Source: a virus. Taken from it: a stretch of DNA of 22,833 bases. The notes under the pieces are model-generated. The model searched no databases. It was given only the letters and a program-made list of their open reading frames with translations, and had not been told where the DNA came from. Where the stretch lies: positions 1 to 22,833 of the IMG/VR virus record IMGVR_UViG_3300042876_000486, one strand, 5' to 3'. A program made the position numbers and the translations under genes. This document shows, piece after piece, positions 21,488 through 22,833 of the stretch; the first letter of the stretch is position 1; each line of letters begins with the position of its first letter.

Positions 21488-22833
21488 CTTCTTCGATAAG
21501 CTAACCTTAGCATTATCGGACAGCGGTTGTACCCGGTGCCGACTTCACGAAATGGGCTGCAAAACCGTTTGCTTGCCAGGTCGGGGCACTATCCCATGTG
21601 ACGTGATGGTCATAGGCGAAGCGCCGGGCGCCACGGAGGATGAAGCGGGTGAACCTTTCGTGGGTCGAATGGGCACGATGATCCGCGAAGAGCTGATCAA
21701 AGCCGGCATTGACCTAAGCAAGGTCTACTTCACCCACGCCGTTAGTTGTCGACCGCCGGACAACAAGACACCCTCCGCTGCTCAGCTACGCGAATGTCGC
21801 CATTGGGTTCAGGAACGGATTAAAGCGGTCAAGCCGAAGTATGTACTGCTACTCGGCAACACCCCACTCGAGTCACTGCTTCACATCAAAGGCATTAAGA
21901 AAGCACGGGGCAATCCCGTTGAACTTGACGGCATCATTTACCTGCCGACCTACAGTCCTGGCTACATTCTACATGATGATCGAGCGAAGGCACCCTTTGA
22001 GGCTGACCTTCGCCTTTTCAAGCGGCTGATCGACGGCGGCGGTATGCCTGAAGAAGAAGGGCTGAACATCACCGTTGTGGATAGTCGGGCAAAGCTCGAG
22101 GAAATGCTTCGAGCGCTTCGCGGTGACGTGTCCTACGATATCGAGACAAACAGCCTCTATCCATGGGATGTCCCGGGTACAGGCGAAGAAAAGAAGAAGA
22201 TCGTTTCGGTTCAGTTTGGCACGAAGCGCGGTCAGTTCATTCTGCTCATGGATCACCCGGCCTCGCCATGGTCAAAGCGTCAGCTAGTTGAGATCATTCA
22301 CCAGATTGATGACCGACTGAAGCGTTGCTACATCGTCACCCACAACGGTAAGTTCGATGCACTGTGGATGCTGGTTCATTACGGCGTTAGGTGGTTTCCC
22401 GACTTCGACACGATGCTCGCTCACTACCTGCTGGACGAAAATGCTCAGCACAGCCTGAAGGTACTTCCACAGGTGTTCCTGGGTGCCATGCCCTTCGATA
22501 TCGACGTGGAGACGAAGCGAACGGGCGACGACCTCGAGGCATTCCTGAAGTACGGTGCGAAGGATGCCTACTATACCCTCGAGCTCAAGAAGATATTTTA
22601 CCCCATGCTCTACAAGGATACGGCGTTGCTTCGTGTCTTTGAAGAGATTCTCATGCCTTGCGTGGCCCTCTTCGTTGAGGCTGAATACCACGGGGTGTTC
22701 ATCGACACTAAGCGCCTTGATGAAGTCGAGCAATACCTGAAGGAGAAGATTGATGAGGCACAAGAAAAACTCGACCGTTACTCGTCAAAGGTTGCATGGG
22801 ATACAAAGGACAAGACCTTTGTCGAGAAGTCCG
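21405..22833 (+). CDS. DNA polymerase A with N-terminal family-4 uracil-DNA glycosylase domain (C-terminus cut)
   Basis: ATG 21405 is the only in-frame ATG before the conserved part, though it overlaps the deaminase by 83 nt with a poor ribosome site. 476 residues are visible. Residues 38-210 are a family-4 UDG: iron-sulphur cysteines C42, C45, C115 and C131, GEAPGATEDEAGEPFVGRMG (71-90), SCRPPDNKTP (114-123). Residues 240-400 are a 3'-5' exonuclease domain: SYDIE (D245, E247), THNGKFDAL (D318), YGAKDAYYTL (D387). Helical polymerase palm-approach sequence follows to the window end. The same fusion is known from phage SPO1-type polymerases. It is the replicative polymerase. Confidence 0.9.
   Translation, partial: MPKLKFSGSRPQGTSSTKEPKKSSKQTDFFDKLTLALSDSGCTRCRLHEMGCKTVCLPGRGTIPCDVMVIGEAPGATEDEAGEPFVGRMGTMIREELIKAGIDLSKVYFTHAVSCRPPDNKTPSAAQLRECRHWVQERIKAVKPKYVLLLGNTPLESLLHIKGIKKARGNPVELDGIIYLPTYSPGYILHDDRAKAPFEADLRLFKRLIDGGGMPEEEGLNITVVDSRAKLEEMLRALRGDVSYDIETNSLYPWDVPGTGEEKKKIVSVQFGTKRGQFILLMDHPASPWSKRQLVEIIHQIDDRLKRCYIVTHNGKFDALWMLVHYGVRWFPDFDTMLAHYLLDENAQHSLKVLPQVFLGAMPFDIDVETKRTGDDLEAFLKYGAKDAYYTLELKKIFYPMLYKDTALLRVFEEILMPCVALFVEAEYHGVFIDTKRLDEVEQYLKEKIDEAQEKLDRYSSKVAWDTKDKTFVEKS

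Noticed and set aside
21405-21990. Separate uracil-DNA glycosylase gene
   Set aside because: The UDG domain continues without a stop into the exonuclease domain, so it is one fused protein, not two genes.
1-22833. tRNA genes, CRISPR arrays and insertion sequences
   Set aside because: No cloverleaf-like segment, no regularly spaced repeat-spacer pattern and no transposase-like protein was seen. The dispersed repeats are irregularly spaced and have no spacers of constant length.

Overview
This window looks like the early/replication part of a tailed double-stranded DNA bacteriophage, or a closely related prophage or metagenomic phage contig. The signs are densely packed small genes, mostly joined by 1-4 nt ATGA/TGATG overlaps, many short zinc-ribbon and membrane proteins of unknown role, and a set of phage replication and nucleotide-metabolism genes. 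Promoters are sigma70-like (TTGACA-17-TATAAT type), Shine-Dalgarno sites are AGGAG-type and terminators are GC hairpins with T tracts, so the host is an ordinary bacterium. Its identity cannot be read from the sequence.

Layout. (1) 1-1729, minus strand: a seven-gene operon of small unknown proteins, the last cut by the window edge, driven by one promoter near 1715. (2) 1860-6843, minus strand: about eight separate short transcription units holding twelve genes. Nearly every unit has its own copy of one conserved promoter/leader block, and most have their own hairpin terminator. Two families of short dispersed repeats lie between them. (3) 6960-7323, plus strand: one gene, a paralogue of the first gene of region 2, so two 85-aa paralogues bracket the array. 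(4) 7324-8091: an 0.8-kb non-coding stretch with repeats, a purine-rich tract and AT-rich DNA at the point where transcription switches direction. It is a candidate control or origin region. (5) 8092-14675, plus strand: a tightly packed operon of 26 small genes ending in a strong terminator. It includes several zinc ribbons, membrane peptides, an intron-nuclease-type DNA-binding repeat protein, a protein resembling phage pyrimidine-dimer-glycosylase-like families and a DEDDh 3'-5' exonuclease. (6) 14691-15383, plus: a separately transcribed cysteine-peptidase-like protein. (7) 17621-15370, minus: a helix-turn-helix regulator and an archaeo-eukaryotic-type primase fused to a RepA-like helicase. 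(8) 17574-20419, plus: a nucleotide operon (thymidylate-kinase-like, MazG-like, a possible TS-fold protein, a clear thymidylate-synthase-like enzyme and a 38-aa basic peptide). (9) 20441 to the end, plus: a conserved phage protein, a 19-aa linker ORF, dCMP deaminase, and a family-A DNA polymerase with an N-terminal family-4 uracil-DNA glycosylase domain, cut by the window end.

How the genes work together. Regions 7-9 form a coherent replication module: deoxynucleotide supply (deaminase, TS-like, kinase, pyrophosphohydrolase), priming and unwinding (primase-helicase) and synthesis (polymerase). The primase-helicase unit and the nucleotide operon diverge from overlapping promoters beside an HTH gene, which suggests a switch. 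The most unusual part is region 2, an array of independently expressed small-gene cassettes with near-identical promoters and repeats at their junctions. It looks like a platform for gaining, losing or exchanging accessory genes.
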